Positions 5,293-6,027 of a stretch of 6,027 nucleotides of DNA are shown here, piece by piece. Below the pieces are notes generated by a model, which saw nothing but the letters and a program-made list of their open reading frames with translations, was not told where the DNA came from and made no database searches. The stretch spans positions 1 through 6,027 of the forward strand of contig JAOPWO010000282.1 in NCBI GenBank assembly GCA_025965635.1, written 5' to 3'. Origin of the DNA: Modestobacter sp. (lineage in GTDB: Bacteria > Actinomycetota > Actinomycetes > Mycobacteriales > Geodermatophilaceae). Made by a program: the position numbers and the translations under genes. Numbering within the stretch: the stretch's first letter is position 1; each line of letters opens with the position of its first letter.

Positions 5293-6027
5293 TCAGGCCC
5301 CGTACACGGTGCGGCCGCCGTCGGTGTCCTTGGCCAGCCGCCGGGTGAGGTGGAGCCCCTCCAGGGCGAACTCCACCGCGGCGGCGGCCTGCTCGGCGGA
5401 CTGCTCGCCCTCGGGCACGCCCACCCGGCCCAGCAGCTCCGCCAGCTTCGGGATGGTGCCGAGCTGACCCAGGAGCGCGGCGGCCGGTACCAGGTCACCG
5501 GACTCGACGACGTCGCCGCCGGTGAAGTGCTCCTGCAGGCCGGTCAGGTCCAGCCCGCTGCAGCGGGCGCGGAACGTCTGCGCCGTGGCCTGCCGCAGCA
5601 GGTGCTCCAGCACCTCGAGCTCCCGCTCGTCGTCGGGGTCGGAGCCGGCGTCGGCGAACTCCACCTTGCCCCGGCTGGCCGGCACGATGGCCGGCAGGTC
5701 GACCACCCGGGCCACCGGGCGGGGCTCCCCGGCGACCGCGGCGCGGCGGACGGCGGAGGCGGCGATGGTCTCCAGCCCGGAGATGGCGAACCGGGCGCTG
5801 ACCCCGGAGCTCTGGTCGACGTGGCTGGACTCGCGCACCAGTCGGGTGAACCGGGCGACGATCTCGGCCAGGTGCTCGGGGACGACGGGGGAGTCCAGGC
5901 CGTTGCCGGCGTCCCCGTCCCGACCCTGGCCGTCCCCGAGCCAGGTCGTCTGCGCCTCCTGGTGCAGCAGCCGGATCTCGTCGGCCAGCTCGATCGGGTA
6001 GTGGGTGCGGACCTCGGCGCCGAAGCG
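5293..6027 (-). CDS. Magnesium-chelatase-I-like AAA+ ATPase, C-terminal part (5' end outside window)
   Basis: The open frame enters at the right edge (6027) and runs 244 codons to a TGA at 5293-5295; no start is visible. The first visible residues, RFGAEVRTHYPIELADEI, match the post-AAA segment of the BchI-like proteins exemplified by Rv0958 (recalled as about 459 residues). Next come a Gly/Asp-rich loop (about 31-45), a helix, and VDQSSGVSARFAI (70-82), whose Arg79 may be the sensor-2-type arginine. The rest is a helical C-terminal domain with an acidic stretch (DAGSDPDDERELE). Walker A and B motifs must lie upstream and cannot be checked. Such proteins are often labelled magnesium chelatase or sigma-54-interacting regulator in databases; the second label rests on the shared ATPase core. 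A 3-base gap to the VWA gene indicates one operon and a physical complex. The GTG at codon 64 of this visible part is internal, not the true start. Confidence 0.85.
   Translation of the reverse strand, partial: RFGAEVRTHYPIELADEIRLLHQEAQTTWLGDGQGRDGDAGNGLDSPVVPEHLAEIVARFTRLVRESSHVDQSSGVSARFAISGLETIAASAVRRAAVAGEPRPVARVVDLPAIVPASRGKVEFADAGSDPDDERELEVLEHLLRQATAQTFRARCSGLDLTGLQEHFTGGDVVESGDLVPAAALLGQLGTIPKLAELLGRVGVPEGEQSAEQAAAAVEFALEGLHLTRRLAKDTDGGRTVYGA

Noticed and set aside
5836..5838. The GTG at 5838 as the start of the AAA+ ATPase
   Set aside because: The frame stays open to the window edge, and the upstream 63 codons contain conserved family sequence (RFGAEVRTHYP), so this is an internal valine codon.

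Overview
This is a very GC-rich window with strong G/C bias at third codon positions, GTG starts and almost no non-coding space. Together with the families present, this points to a high-GC actinobacterium. The gene order in two places matches pairs I remember from Mycobacterium tuberculosis (Rv1075c-Rv1074c and Rv0958-Rv0959). A Geodermatophilaceae- or Frankia-type genome is a guess only; nothing here fixes the genus. I see no RNA genes, insertion sequences, CRISPR arrays, phage genes or origin. No gene-free stretch exceeds about 90 bases.

Layout. (1) Bases 1-185, minus strand: the first 61 codons of a thiolase / acetyl-CoA acetyltransferase whose 3' part lies outside the window. (2) Bases 265-1284, minus strand: a secreted or membrane-anchored SGNH/GDSL-type hydrolase just upstream of the thiolase, probably co-transcribed with it. 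(3) Bases 1285-1370: an 86-base divergent promoter region. (4) Bases 1371-2726, plus strand: a DUF2252-family protein that looks like a protein-kinase/aminoglycoside-phosphotransferase fold with its lobes in permuted order. (5) Bases 2739-3200, minus strand: a GNAT N-acetyltransferase converging on the DUF2252 gene. A perfect 17-bp inverted repeat spans both stop codons. (6) Bases 3201-3291: a short gap with hairpins. (7) Bases 3292-5289, minus strand: a von Willebrand factor A (VWA) protein with an intact MIDAS metal site. It is coupled with a 3-base gap to (8) bases 5293-6027, minus strand: the C-terminal 244 residues of a magnesium-chelatase-I-like AAA+ ATPase that runs off the window.

How they fit. 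The AAA+/VWA pair is a two-component chaperone or chelatase-like machine, related in logic to BchI-BchD, MoxR-VWA and RavA-ViaA; its client is unknown. The hydrolase and thiolase suggest acyl-ester or lipid metabolism. The DUF2252 protein and the acetyltransferase are single-gene units that share a terminator. No defence or biosynthetic system is evident. The most unusual items are the stop-codon palindrome and the permuted kinase-like architecture.
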